Assembly (NCBI GenBank): GCA_964581465.1
Contig: CAZOOP010000009.1
Location: forward strand, 1-64,000
Length of the DNA stretch: 64,000 bases
Direction: 5' to 3'
Source: WJMB01 sp964581465
GTDB taxonomy: Bacteria > RBG-13-66-14
This document shows, piece by piece, positions 42,895 to 51,594 of the stretch. Both the position numbers and the translations under genes were made by a program. Below the pieces are notes generated by a model, which saw only the letters and a program-made list of their open reading frames with translations, was not told where the DNA came from and searched no databases. Each line of letters starts with the position of its first letter. The stretch's first letter is position 1.

Positions 42895-45183
42895 TCAGTT
42901 CCCGTAGAGTTGGCGGTAGCGGCGGTAGCTGCCCAAGACCCGGACGACGTAGCGTCGTGTCTCGTCGAAGGGGGTGGTCAGCAACCAGAGGTCCGGTGGC
43001 AGTGTCTCACGGGCCGCCACCCAGCGGTCGGCGTTGCCCGGTCCGGCGTTGTAGGCGGCCAGGGCCAGCAACAGGTCGCCATCGTAGCGCTCGAGCATCC
43101 GGCTCAGGTAGGCGGCGCCGAGAAGCAGGGAGTCGGCGGGCTCCCGGGGGTCGTAGTCCTCCAAGCCCAGCTCGGCGGCGGTCAGCGCGGCGGTGCCCGG
43201 CATCTGCTGGGTCAGCCCCAGGGCTCCGGCCCGGGAGACCACCCCGGGATCGAAGCGGCTCTCCTCGCGGGCCAGGGCCGTCAGCAGCAGGGGATCGACG
43301 GGGACGCGCCCGACGGCGGCGCGCGACTCTTCAGCGTAAACCAGGGGGTAGGCGAAGGGCAGGGCCAGCAGGCCTTCGGGTCGGGCGGCGTCGGTGAGGG
43401 CCAGGGCGCGACCGGCCTGCTCCAGCCCCGGCGCCGGCGCATAGTCGCCCACCTCGCAGCGTCGCCGCACCCTGGCCAGGGCGGCGGCGGCGCGCATCAG
43501 CGGATCGTCGCCCCGGTGGTACTCCAGGGCGGCCAGGTAGCCCTCGAAGAAGGTGTCGTCACCCACACCGGCCAAATCGAGGAGCAGGTCGAGCTCGGGG
43601 TCGCCCAGGGTGCTGTAGCAGCCCTCGAAGAGGCCGCCCCAGGGAGCGGGGTCACCGCCGGAGTAGTCGTAGAGCCACCAGCGATCGTGGCGGGCGGGCA
43701 GCTCGTAGAAGGGGTGGCTCCAATTGGCCTCCTCGGGCGGCGGCTCGCCGGTCGCCAGACCGGCCAGGCGTGGGACCCAGTAGGCGCAGTGGGCGGCGTA
43801 GGCGGGGTCGTGGTCGGCCTGGACCATCGCCCGGGAGGCGCCGGCGAAGTCACCGGCCTCGGCGAGGATCATCGCCCGGCGCCAGGCGGCTCGGGCGCGC
43901 TCCTGACCCTCCAGCCCCCCCCGGAGTGCCGAGGCGTAGAGCTCCGCCGCCCGGGCGGGAGAGCTGTAACGCAGCAGGTTGCCCCGGTAGTAGGCGGCTT
44001 TGGCGGCGGCCCGCTCGGCGTCGCGCTCCAGGTAGGTGCCCTCGAGCTCGGTGGGGACGTCCGTCGCGGCGACGGCGATCCACAGCTCGTCGGCGGCGGC
44101 GTCGTTGCCGCGGTTGAACTGGGCCACTCCGGCGTAGAGCCGGGCCGGGCCGTCGAGCTCGCCGCCGTAGAGGGTTTCGTACTGGGCCAGGGATAGACCG
44201 TAGCGGCCCCGGGCGCTCTCCAGCTCGCCGCGCAGCAGCACCGCGGCCGGGCCGTCGGGCAGCCGGCCCAGCTCGTCGGCGGCGGCGTCGAGGTCGCCCA
44301 GCTCCAGGGCCAGGGCGATCTGCCGCGCCCGCTCACCGGCGGGGACGTCGGTGGAGTATTCGAGCAGCTCCAGGGTCCGGCGTCGGGCCGTGTCGTCGGT
44401 CGGTTCGTTCTCTGCCAGCAGCTCCCAGGCCAGCTCCCGACGGCGGTCCTCGCCGGAGAGCAGGGCCGTCCAGTAGGTCAGCTCGTCCCAGAGCGGCGAG
44501 GCGGCGGTGACCAGGCCGCGCTCCTCGTCCAGCTCCCGGGCGACGCCCCGCCCACCGCCCCGCTCATCGAGGAGGCGGCGGTAGTCGGGAAAGACCAGGC
44601 GTCGCAGGACAGGGGTGGTCAGCGACCAGGCCGTCTCCAGGGCCCGGCGGCGCTCGGGTCCCTCCTCCACCGGATCTAGCTCCCGGGAACGGGCCAGTTG
44701 GGCCAGGCAGCCCAGCGGGCCGTTGTCGAGTGGCTCGAGGCGGGCCAGGCCGTCCTCGCGGAAGCCTGCGTTAAGCAGGGCCAGACCGCGCCCCAGCTCG
44801 AGGGCCGGATCGTCGCCGGGCGGTGGTTGTTCGTCGGGGTGCGCCCGGACCAAACCGGCGAGTTGGAGACGGACCAGTTGGTACTCCGCGCGGGGGTCAT
44901 CCAGGGCGGCCAGCAACGCGGCGGCGCGGTGGGGCTCGCCGTCGGCCAGAGCCAGTTGGGCGGCGGCGTAGTCGCGCTCCGGCGAGCCCTCGGGCAGCTC
45001 CTCCAACAGAGCCCGCGCTCCGGCGCCATCGCCGATGAGCAACAGGTCGGCCGCCGTCGGCTCCGGGATCTCCAGCTCGGCCAGGGGGTCGGTCTCCCGG
45101 GGACCACAGCTAGCGGCCAACAGGACCGCCGGGACGACCGGCCAGAATCGCCGCCAGCTCCGGGCTGTAATCCTTGTCTTCAT
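42895..45183 (-). CDS. Lytic transglycosylase (Slt70-like) lipoprotein
   Basis: A 762-residue exported protein with lipobox LLAASC (Cys about residue 26). A long alpha-helical superhelix of TPR-like repeats (residues about 40-600) is followed by an SLT goose-type lysozyme domain: ALAREESRFDPGVVSRAGAL, with the catalytic Glu at about 640, then GLTQQMPGTA and LALAAYNAGPGNADRWV. This is the architecture of E. coli Slt70, which cleaves peptidoglycan to 1,6-anhydro products. The start overlaps the end of the upstream methyltransferase by 74 bp and has no clear ribosome site, so coupled translation is likely. Confidence 0.92.
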   Translation of the reverse strand: MKTRITARSWRRFWPVVPAVLLAASCGPRETDPLAELEIPEPTAADLLLIGDGAGARALLEELPEGSPERDYAAAQLALADGEPHRAAALLAALDDPRAEYQLVRLQLAGLVRAHPDEQPPPGDDPALELGRGLALLNAGFREDGLARLEPLDNGPLGCLAQLARSRELDPVEEGPERRRALETAWSLTTPVLRRLVFPDYRRLLDERGGGRGVARELDEERGLVTAASPLWDELTYWTALLSGEDRRRELAWELLAENEPTDDTARRRTLELLEYSTDVPAGERARQIALALELGDLDAAADELGRLPDGPAAVLLRGELESARGRYGLSLAQYETLYGGELDGPARLYAGVAQFNRGNDAAADELWIAVAATDVPTELEGTYLERDAERAAAKAAYYRGNLLRYSSPARAAELYASALRGGLEGQERARAAWRRAMILAEAGDFAGASRAMVQADHDPAYAAHCAYWVPRLAGLATGEPPPEEANWSHPFYELPARHDRWWLYDYSGGDPAPWGGLFEGCYSTLGDPELDLLLDLAGVGDDTFFEGYLAALEYHRGDDPLMRAAAALARVRRRCEVGDYAPAPGLEQAGRALALTDAARPEGLLALPFAYPLVYAEESRAAVGRVPVDPLLLTALAREESRFDPGVVSRAGALGLTQQMPGTAALTAAELGLEDYDPREPADSLLLGAAYLSRMLERYDGDLLLALAAYNAGPGNADRWVAARETLPPDLWLLTTPFDETRRYVVRVLGSYRRYRQLYGN

Positions 45184-45865
45184 GGGTATGGAGGGGGGGT
45201 TCCAGGGTGAGCTCGACGCCGCCGTCGCGGCGGGCCTCGACGAGAACCAGGCGGGCCGGGGCCTCCCGTCGGCCGTGGACCGGGCGCAGCCGCTTGGGCT
45301 CCAGGCTGCGACGGCGCAGCTCGTGGAGCAGCTCGGCTGTCCGTCGGGCGGTGAAGATCAGGTAGAGCGCGCCGCCGGGATTGAGGATGCGTCGCGCCGC
45401 GTCGATAAAATCGGACAGGGTTCCCGCCGTCTCCCGCCTGGCCTGGTCCCGCGACGGCTCGGGGCTGATCCGGCCGTCACCGGGCGCGCGAAAGGGCGGA
45501 TTGGCGAGCACCCGGTCGTATACTCCGGGCGGCGGCAACCGCTCCGGCTCGCGCAGGTCGCCGGTGGTCACACTGAGCTCCAGACCGTTGCGACGGGCGT
45601 TGAAGTGGGCCAGCTCGGCGAGGTCGGGCTGGAGCTCGATCCCCCAAGCCTTCGGGGTTCGCTCGAGATGCAGCGCAGCCAGGGCGCAGGCTCCGTGGCC
45701 CAGCCCGAGCTCGGCGACGGGGCCGCCGGGAGGGAGGAAGTCGGCCAGCAGCACCGCGTCCAGGCTGGTCCGCGGTCCCCGGGCCGGCTGCCGCAGGGCC
45801 AGGGCTCCACCGAAGAGGGAGTAATCCTCGCCGGGCGGGTCTGCGCTTGACGCGGGGTTCCTCAT
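45110..45865 (-). CDS. TrmN6-like tRNA/DNA N6-adenine methyltransferase
   Basis: A 251-residue class I SAM methyltransferase. The layout is that of the YfiC/TrmN6 group: an early YSLFGGALALRQPARGPRTS and LDAVLLADF, then the SAM motif AELGLGHGACALAALH, the acidic GIELQPDLAELA and the catalytic NPPF (VLANPPFRAPG), which marks N6-adenine or amino-group methylation. TrmN6 modifies A37 of tRNA-Val; other members are HemK-like. ATG 45865 is chosen since upstream in-frame sequence crosses the divergent fumarase gene. First gene of the operon with the lytic transglycosylase and ABC exporter. Confidence 0.82.
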   Translation of the reverse strand: MRNPASSADPPGEDYSLFGGALALRQPARGPRTSLDAVLLADFLPPGGPVAELGLGHGACALAALHLERTPKAWGIELQPDLAELAHFNARRNGLELSVTTGDLREPERLPPPGVYDRVLANPPFRAPGDGRISPEPSRDQARRETAGTLSDFIDAARRILNPGGALYLIFTARRTAELLHELRRRSLEPKRLRPVHGRREAPARLVLVEARRDGGVELTLEPPLHTHEDKDYSPELAAILAGRPGGPVGR

Positions 45866-45950
45866 CACTTGGGATGATAGCAGCCCCGGGGCGTCTCGAC
45901 AAGGCCGGGGGCCTCTGGTAAACTCGCCCCCGTCGAAACCAAGGAGGACC

Positions 45951-46520
45951 ATGGGCTCCAACCCGATCAAGCTGACCACCCCGCTGAGCGAGGAAGACGT
46001 CCGGGCGCTGCGCATCGGCGACTCGGTGAAGCTCTCCGGCGTGATCTACACCGCCCGCGACGCCGCCCACGCCCGCCTCGTCGAGCTGCTCGAGGCCGGC
46101 GAGGAGCTGCCCTTCCCCGTCGAAGGGGCCGCGCTCTACTACGTCGGCCCCTGTCCGGCCAAACCGCCCCGGGTCATCGGCTCCGCCGGACCGACCACCA
46201 GCTACCGTATGGATCCCTACACTCCGTCGCTTCTGGCCGCGGGCCTGCGCGCGATGATCGGCAAGGGCAAGCGCGGTCCCGCGGTGCGCGAGGCGATGCG
46301 GGAGCACGGCGCGGTCTACTTCGCCGCCGTCGGCGGAGCCGCCGCGCTGATCGCCCGCTGCGTCAAGGAGCTGGAGATTATCGCCTACGAGGACCTCGGC
46401 ACCGAGGCCGTGCGCCGCCTGGTGGTCGAGGACTTCCCCCTGATCGTCGCCAACGACGCCCACGGCGGCGACGCCTACCTCGAGAACCGCAAGCCCTACC
46501 AGAGCCTGGTCCTGGACTGA
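45951..46520 (+). CDS. Class I fumarate hydratase beta subunit (C-terminal domain), orphan
   Basis: A 189-residue protein matching the C-terminal (beta) half of Fe-S-dependent fumarase / L-tartrate dehydratase: LTTPLSEEDVRALRIGDSVK with LSGVIYTARDAAH, then YYVGPCPAKP, GSAGPTTSYRMDPY, GKGKRGP and FAAVGGAAALIARCVK. In two-subunit enzymes this swivelling domain works with an alpha subunit holding the [4Fe-4S] cluster. No alpha-subunit gene is adjacent: the upstream neighbour is a divergent methyltransferase and downstream is a convergent transporter. It may pair with a distant alpha gene. AAGGAGG precedes the ATG. Confidence 0.93.
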   Translation: MGSNPIKLTTPLSEEDVRALRIGDSVKLSGVIYTARDAAHARLVELLEAGEELPFPVEGAALYYVGPCPAKPPRVIGSAGPTTSYRMDPYTPSLLAAGLRAMIGKGKRGPAVREAMREHGAVYFAAVGGAAALIARCVKELEIIAYEDLGTEAVRRLVVEDFPLIVANDAHGGDAYLENRKPYQSLVLD

Positions 46521-46572
46521 GCCGGGGCGAAGCCGTTTCACGGCCCCGCTTCCCAGCGGTGAACCGAACGAG

Positions 46573-46598
46573 AAAACCGCCCCCGGGCGGTTTTCTCT
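46573..46598 (+). terminator. Intrinsic terminator of the fumarase beta gene
   Basis: AAAACCGCC-CCCG-GGCGGTTTT then CTCT. Confidence 0.85.
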
Positions 46599-46658
46599 CA
46601 CATCATCAACTGTCTGGGGCGGTTGAAGGCCCACCCGTTCAAGAGATCGGTTTGCGGT

Positions 46659-47831
46659 TCAATCAGCCGGTAGACTGTCGCCGCCGGACTTGCGTGACAG
46701 CAGCAATCCGACCAGCGCGCCGATCGTCATCAGGCCGCCAGTCACCAGGTACAGGCCGGCGTAGTTCAGCCGGTTCACCAGGGGCGTTGCCAGGATCGGG
46801 GAGAGGAACTGGCCCAGGTAGAGGGCGGTCGTCGAACCGCCGAAGGCCCGCCCGCGCAGCTTCTCCGGGACCAGGCCGACCAGGCGCACGTTGAGGTTGG
46901 GCAGGAAGAGGCCCATCCCGCCGCCGGCGATGATCAGGCCGGTCAGGGCGCCGTAGTAGCCGTCGGCCAGGCCGAGGAGCAGGTAGCCCAGACCCATCAG
47001 GGCGAAATTGAGGGCGAAGATCCCCCGCGAACTCAGGCGACGGCGCAGCCGACGGTAGACCAAAGAGCCCGCCGCCGAGGCCAGGGTCATCAGGGCCACG
47101 GCGACGCCGACGGGGGTGTTGGATTCCACCCCCAGCTCGCGTAGATGAAAGGCCACCTGGGTCGGGATCAGATAGAAGGCCAGCATCCCGACGAAGGCCA
47201 GCAGGTAGAAGGGCAGTAACCGCCGCAGGGGCAGGGGGGTCCGCCGGGTTTTCGTCGGCATCTCCGGTGGGAGCCGCTTGGGCTCGCGGACGCTGGACAG
47301 CACGCCGGGCAGGACGATCAGCGAGAGCAGATAGACCAGGAATGGATAGCGCCAGCCGACGTCGGCCAGCAGGCCGCCCAGCAACAGGAAGACCACGCCG
47401 CCCAGCGCCGTGGCCGCGCCCTGCAACCCCATGAAACGATCCAGCTCCGCCCCGTGGAAGCCGTCGCCGATCAGGGTGGTGAAGCCGGTCATCGTCCCGG
47501 AGACGGCCACTCCGAGAAGAGCGCGACCGGCCAGGATCGCGGCCAGGCTGGGCAGGACGAAGCCGGATGAGCCAGCCAGGGCGTAGAGGCAGACGGTCAG
47601 GACCAGCACGGGACGCCGGCCCCAGCGGTCCAGCAGCCAGCCGAAGAGCGGTCCGCCCAGGGCGATGAAGATCGCCGGCAGGCTCAGCGCCAGCTTGACC
47701 CAGAACGCCGCGGCGGGGACGGCGGCGAAGGCCTCCTCCATCGCCGGCAGGGCCGGGGTGATCGTCGCCCCGGCCATCACCGTCAGTGTCGAGCCGGCCA
47801 GCAGCGTCGCCCTGTAGAGTCGTTCACCCAT
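46659..47831 (-). CDS. MFS transporter
   Basis: A 390-residue major facilitator superfamily permease with about 12 hydrophobic helices. The family loop 2-3 motif appears as GGPLFGWLLDRWGRRPVLVL (residues about 59-78), and a similar motif opens the second half (YRRLRRRLSSRGIF). The length and lack of extra domains fit the drug:H+ antiporter or sugar-efflux type, but no substrate can be named. The start overlaps the end of the glycosyltransferase-like gene by 8 bp, making it third in the mltG operon. Confidence 0.88.
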   Translation of the reverse strand: MGERLYRATLLAGSTLTVMAGATITPALPAMEEAFAAVPAAAFWVKLALSLPAIFIALGGPLFGWLLDRWGRRPVLVLTVCLYALAGSSGFVLPSLAAILAGRALLGVAVSGTMTGFTTLIGDGFHGAELDRFMGLQGAATALGGVVFLLLGGLLADVGWRYPFLVYLLSLIVLPGVLSSVREPKRLPPEMPTKTRRTPLPLRRLLPFYLLAFVGMLAFYLIPTQVAFHLRELGVESNTPVGVAVALMTLASAAGSLVYRRLRRRLSSRGIFALNFALMGLGYLLLGLADGYYGALTGLIIAGGGMGLFLPNLNVRLVGLVPEKLRGRAFGGSTTALYLGQFLSPILATPLVNRLNYAGLYLVTGGLMTIGALVGLLLSRKSGGDSLPAD

Positions 47832-48801
47832 CGCGACGGCCCTTTCGCCCCGCGCTCCGACCGCTCAGGAGCCCCCGCAGCAATAGGCCGGACTCGGCGG
47901 CCAGCCAGTAGAGGGGCAGGTAGACCCGGGAGCGGAAGCCCAGCTCCTGGGTCTGATAGCCCACCAGGGCGCCGATGAGCGGGACGGCGGCGGCGATCAG
48001 CGCCAGCTTGAAGAAGACCCCGCCACCGGTCAGCGTCCCCCAGAGGCCGCCGGTCAGCAACAGGGCGATCCAAAGGGGAGCTCCGGCCAGCAGGCGGCGC
48101 AACCAGAGACCGGGATGGGCGCGCCGGGCGGCCAGTTCGTCGGCGACTTCGGGAAGGAGCCGTCGTCGCAGGGAGGCCAGCTCGGCGACGGGCTCGAGGC
48201 GGCCGACCAGGCCGCGGCGTCCGGCCAGGTAAAGGCAGCGGTGGGGGCTGTTCGCCAGCCGCTCCAGGGTGCGCGCCGGGGTGCCGTCCCAGAAGCCGGC
48301 GCGCACGGCGCAGGGCGCTCCGGCCAGACCCGTGGGAATACCCGGTTCGGCCTCGCGGCAGTGCAGGAAGCGGCGCCAGCCGCGGCGCATCCCCTCGGCG
48401 ACCAGCACGCAGTCCCGCCCGGCGTCGCGACCGCGCCGGTCCTCGGGTTCGGGGATCAGCAGCCGCCCGACGACCAGCCCGAGCTTCGGATCGGCCAGGG
48501 GCGCGGCCAGGCGTCGGACGCCGCCCGGAGTCAAGCGGCCGTCCCGGCCGGGAAAGACCAGCAGGGGACGTGCGGTGTCCCGGGGATCGGCGACGACGGT
48601 CAGGCCGGCCCGGCGGTAGGCTTCGGCGCGGGAGGGATCGGCCTCGATGACGGCCGTCTCTTGGAGATCGGCGGGGGGATGGCGGTGGGGCTTGTTCGTG
48701 CGCAGCCGCTGGGCGACCGGGACGAGGAGCAGGGGGTAGATGACCAAGGCCAGGGCGGGGACGCCCAGGCCGACCAGGATCAACAGCAGCGGGGGGCTCA
48801 C
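47824..48801 (-). CDS. Membrane protein with degenerate glycosyltransferase-2-like layout
   Basis: A 325-residue protein with one N-terminal membrane helix (LLLILVGLGVPALALVIYPL), a soluble middle of about 190 residues and two or three C-terminal helices (LWIALLLTGGLWGTLTG, LALIAAAVPLIGALVGY). This is the topology of membrane GT2 enzymes. In the middle, ADPSRAEAYRRAGLTVV and ARPLLVFPGRDGRLTPGGVR resemble the nucleotide-sugar half, but I cannot find the usual DxD, ED or QxxRW motifs, so it may be inactive or a different family. It overlaps mltG by 4 bp and the MFS gene by 8 bp. Confidence 0.5.
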   Translation of the reverse strand: MSPPLLLILVGLGVPALALVIYPLLLVPVAQRLRTNKPHRHPPADLQETAVIEADPSRAEAYRRAGLTVVADPRDTARPLLVFPGRDGRLTPGGVRRLAAPLADPKLGLVVGRLLIPEPEDRRGRDAGRDCVLVAEGMRRGWRRFLHCREAEPGIPTGLAGAPCAVRAGFWDGTPARTLERLANSPHRCLYLAGRRGLVGRLEPVAELASLRRRLLPEVADELAARRAHPGLWLRRLLAGAPLWIALLLTGGLWGTLTGGGVFFKLALIAAAVPLIGALVGYQTQELGFRSRVYLPLYWLAAESGLLLRGLLSGRSAGRKGRRDG

Positions 48802-49817
48802 GGTCGCTCCGGATCGACGGCGGCGGCCCGGTCCTCCCGGGTGGCGAGCCGGGCGGCGTTGTGCTCGGCCAACGTTCGACTGAACGTGTGGGTGCCGTCG
48901 CCGTTGGAGACGAAGAAGAGGTAGTCGTGCTCGGCGGGGTTCAGGGCGGCGGCGATCGCCTCCCGACCCGGGCAGCAGACCGGACCCGGCGGCAGACCGG
49001 TGACGCGGTAGGTGTTGTAGGGGCTGTCCACCTCGAGGTCCCGGTACTCCAGCACCTGCTTGTGCTCGCCCAGGGCGTGGAGCACGGTGGCGCAGCTCTC
49101 CAGCTTCATCCCCCGCTCGAGACGGTTGGCGAAGACACCGGCGATGAGCGGGAACTCCGTCGCGGCGGCGCCCTCGGCCTGGACGATGGAAGCCAGGGTC
49201 AGCAGGCGGTGGCGTTCGGCTTCGTCAAGCTCCGCACCGGCCTCGTCCTCCCAGACCCGGGCGGCCTGGTCGAATAAGAGACGGGCGATCTCGACGGCGT
49301 CGGCGTCCACGGCCGCCTCGTAGGTGTCGGGAAAGAGGTAGCCCTCGGCGGAATCCAGGTCCAACTCCTCGCGGGCCAGCTCCGTCGCCTCGGCAAGGAA
49401 GGAATCGGCGTCGCAGATGTCCTGCTCCTCGAGGGCGGCGGCCATCCGCTCCACGGTGAGCCCCTCGGGCAGGGTGAAGCGTCGGGTGACCACCTCGTCC
49501 GAGGTCAGCACGGCGGCGATATCGGCGAAGCAGGCCGGGCGGGGCAGCTCGAAGGTGCCGGCGCGCAGCTCGGTGTCCAGGCCCTCGATCTTCAGATAGA
49601 AACGTAGCAGGCGGGGGTGCTCGGTGACCTCGGCCGCGGCGAGCAGCCGGGTGACCTCGTCGGCGCCGGCGCCGGGAGGAATCTCGACCACCACGCCGCC
49701 CTGGGCCTCGAGGTGTGTGGTGGCCAGGTCGTCGAAGTAGATGTAGAGGGAGACGCCACCTACGATGACGACACCGATCAGTCCAATTAACACCCAACGG
49801 AAGATGCTGCGGGCCAT
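48798..49817 (-). CDS. mltG: Endolytic transglycosylase MltG
   Basis: A 339-residue inner-membrane enzyme that cuts nascent peptidoglycan strands. It has one N-terminal helix (WVLIGLIGVVIVGGVSLYIY), a LysM-like region with VVEIPPGAGADEVTRLLAAA, and the YceG domain: EGYLFPDTYEA, LASIVQAEGAA, ANRLERGMKLESCATVLHAL, DSPYNTYRVTGLPPGPVC and FVSNGDGTHTFSRTLAEH. The usual ASIVExE is ASIVQAE here, keeping the second Glu. ATG 49817 is chosen as the helix starts right after it. First gene of a tightly overlapping operon with the GT-like and MFS genes. Confidence 0.92.
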   Translation of the reverse strand: MARSIFRWVLIGLIGVVIVGGVSLYIYFDDLATTHLEAQGGVVVEIPPGAGADEVTRLLAAAEVTEHPRLLRFYLKIEGLDTELRAGTFELPRPACFADIAAVLTSDEVVTRRFTLPEGLTVERMAAALEEQDICDADSFLAEATELAREELDLDSAEGYLFPDTYEAAVDADAVEIARLLFDQAARVWEDEAGAELDEAERHRLLTLASIVQAEGAAATEFPLIAGVFANRLERGMKLESCATVLHALGEHKQVLEYRDLEVDSPYNTYRVTGLPPGPVCCPGREAIAAALNPAEHDYLFFVSNGDGTHTFSRTLAEHNAARLATREDRAAAVDPERP

Positions 49818-50032
49818 GGTTTCCCAGCCTTGTTGAAGAGCACGCGACGCTGACAATCGATGATACCGCCGGGGGACCGGATACGCAAGCCGGAACAACG
49901 GACTTGCCGGATGCGCGCCGCTGGTTTCGAACCATTTGATCCGAAGAGAAACCCCCGATAGACAACGGACCCGCCCGCGGGCTGGTCCCTCTGATCGAAT
50001 CCGCAAACGGCCCGGTTATCCGCCGTGGCTGA

Positions 50033-50530
50033 TTATGCCCGCTTGCTTGATGAGCCCTGCTTGCTTGATGAGCCCTGCTTGCTCTCCCGGTCGCGCAGAC
50101 ATCCGGCGGCGCAGCTCTCCATCGAGAGGGCGAAGCGCTCCTTGAGGCTCATCTTAGCCGGTTGCTGGACGACCAGCCTGCCGTTGGGTCCGATATCAAG
50201 GGCCACACGGCTGCCCACCTTGAAGCGGTGGTAGCAGAGAGTGCAGCCGGCGACCTCGGCGGTGACCCGTTTTCCCGAGTCCAGCTCGACCCTGATCGGC
50301 AGATTGCTGGTCGAGCATTTTTCCTTCAGCGAGCTCTCGAAGGAGAGGATGGTCCCCTTCTTGCGGTGGATCATCCCGGAGATGCGCCCCCAGACGAACA
50401 TCAGGGTGATCACCCCGCTGGAGGCCCAAAAGAGGAAGCCCGAGTCCTCATAGGTCGGCTCGACGCTGATATGGGCCAGGACCGCCGCCGGGAGGAGCAG
50501 GAGAAGCAGGACTGTCACGCGCTTGGGCAT
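50033..50530 (-). CDS. Small secreted or membrane protein with C-terminal Ser/Lys/Gln repeat
   Basis: About 165 residues from ATG 50530. A cleavable-looking signal (KRVTVLLLLLLPAAVLAH) is followed by a second hydrophobic stretch (GFLFWASSGVITLMFVW). The rest is a soluble domain (HRKKGTILSFESSLKEK, VTAEVAGCTLCYHRFKVGSR, VALDIGPNGRLVVQ) that I do not recognise. The C-terminus SKQGSSSKQGSSSKRA is encoded by an 18-bp tandem repeat (50041-50083), so its length probably varies between strains. Function unknown. Confidence 0.65.
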   Translation of the reverse strand: MPKRVTVLLLLLLPAAVLAHISVEPTYEDSGFLFWASSGVITLMFVWGRISGMIHRKKGTILSFESSLKEKCSTSNLPIRVELDSGKRVTAEVAGCTLCYHRFKVGSRVALDIGPNGRLVVQQPAKMSLKERFALSMESCAAGCLRDRESKQGSSSKQGSSSKRA

Positions 50531-50653
50531 GGTCTCCACGGGCTGTTGTCGCAGGGTGCCGATTTTGCGTCGCTTATTATACGGTAAAGCGTCGGAGATA
50601 TCGTCGCCCGTGACCAATCGAGACGTAAGGTCAATAAAAAGTAGACAGAGCTA

Positions 50654-51208
50654 TCAGACCAATTCTGGAAAACGTCGAGCGGTCAGCAGCACACCGACGA
50701 TCAGCTTGGTGTCGATGAACTCGCCGGCTTCGATGCGGCGCAGCAGCACGCCCAAGGCGACGCGGTACGGACGGACGAACTCGGTGTCATCGACGGGCGG
50801 ATCGGGCGGTCGGCTCAACCCCCGGCCCAGGTAGAGGCGGATCATCCCGCTCGAATAACCCACCGAGTGGGCGTACTCGTGGAGGAAAGACAGCTCCCGC
50901 ACCGCCAGCCCCAGCTCCTCGAGCAGCTCGCGACGGGCGGTCACGGCGGGGTCCTCATCGGGTTCGACCACACCGGCGGGTAGCTCGAGCACCGTCCGGC
51001 CGACTGCCGGGCGGTGGTGCTCCAGTAGATGCACCGTGCCGTCGTCTTCCAGGGGCAGCACGGCCACGGCGTGGGGCGGGTGGACGATCTCGTGAGCCGT
51101 CCGCCGACCGTCGGGCAGCCGCAGGCGCCAGCGCTCCAGCTTGAGATAGACGCCGGAGAACAGCCGCTCTCGCTTCAGTATTTCGCTCTCTATCCGCTCC
51201 CCTGTCAC
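50654..51208 (-). CDS. Nudix hydrolase (ADP-ribose pyrophosphatase-like)
   Basis: A 184-residue Nudix protein. The catalytic box G-x5-E-x7-REUxEExGU is intact as GVVEPDEDPAVTARRELLEELGL, coordinating Mg2+ for pyrophosphate-bond cleavage. Preceding HEIVHPPHAVAVLPLEDDGTVHL and following YSSGMIRLYLGRGL match ADP-ribose pyrophosphatases. Start GTG 51208 has CGGAGAG upstream and lies just downstream of palindromic element 8; reading further upstream would run through the palindrome. The gene is divergent from pgk, with the element between them. Confidence 0.88.
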   Translation of the reverse strand: MTGERIESEILKRERLFSGVYLKLERWRLRLPDGRRTAHEIVHPPHAVAVLPLEDDGTVHLLEHHRPAVGRTVLELPAGVVEPDEDPAVTARRELLEELGLAVRELSFLHEYAHSVGYSSGMIRLYLGRGLSRPPDPPVDDTEFVRPYRVALGVLLRRIEAGEFIDTKLIVGVLLTARRFPELV

Positions 51209-51276
51209 GACGCTCTCCGTGATGATAGCCGGGCGACCCGCGCCGAATTCCGAATCAAGAGGGTCGGCATACGACC

Positions 51277-51359
51277 GGCGTTGGCACGTTTCTTGCGCAA
51301 GAGAGCGTGGGATCGACGGGAACCGCACCCCGCCCCGCTGCAAGAAACGTGCCAACGCC
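51277..51359. repeat. Palindromic element 8 between divergent genes
   Basis: Arm GGCGTTGGCACGTTTCTTGC at 51277-51296 pairs perfectly with 51340-51359; loop 43 nt. The leftward arm faces the Nudix gene (start about 70 bp away) and the rightward arm faces pgk (start about 235 bp away). This is the only copy with a gene start on both sides. Confidence 0.9.
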
Positions 51360-51594
51360 TCCCCCGTTGTGGGTTCCATGGGGCCGGGCGGTGATGGATC
51401 GTTTCGGCGCTGGTCGCCCGGTTGTTGACGGGAGTTATTGATGAACCGTGAGATCACCCTAACACTGTTGCACTTGCAGAGCAAGCTTGCTAGTTTCAGT
51501 TTCGCAGGCAACCCCTGGCCTCAGACGTTGACCTTGAGTTACAATAACTACTTGTCACTGGCAGGGTTCAAAATGCGCCAAAGGGGGAGACAAC

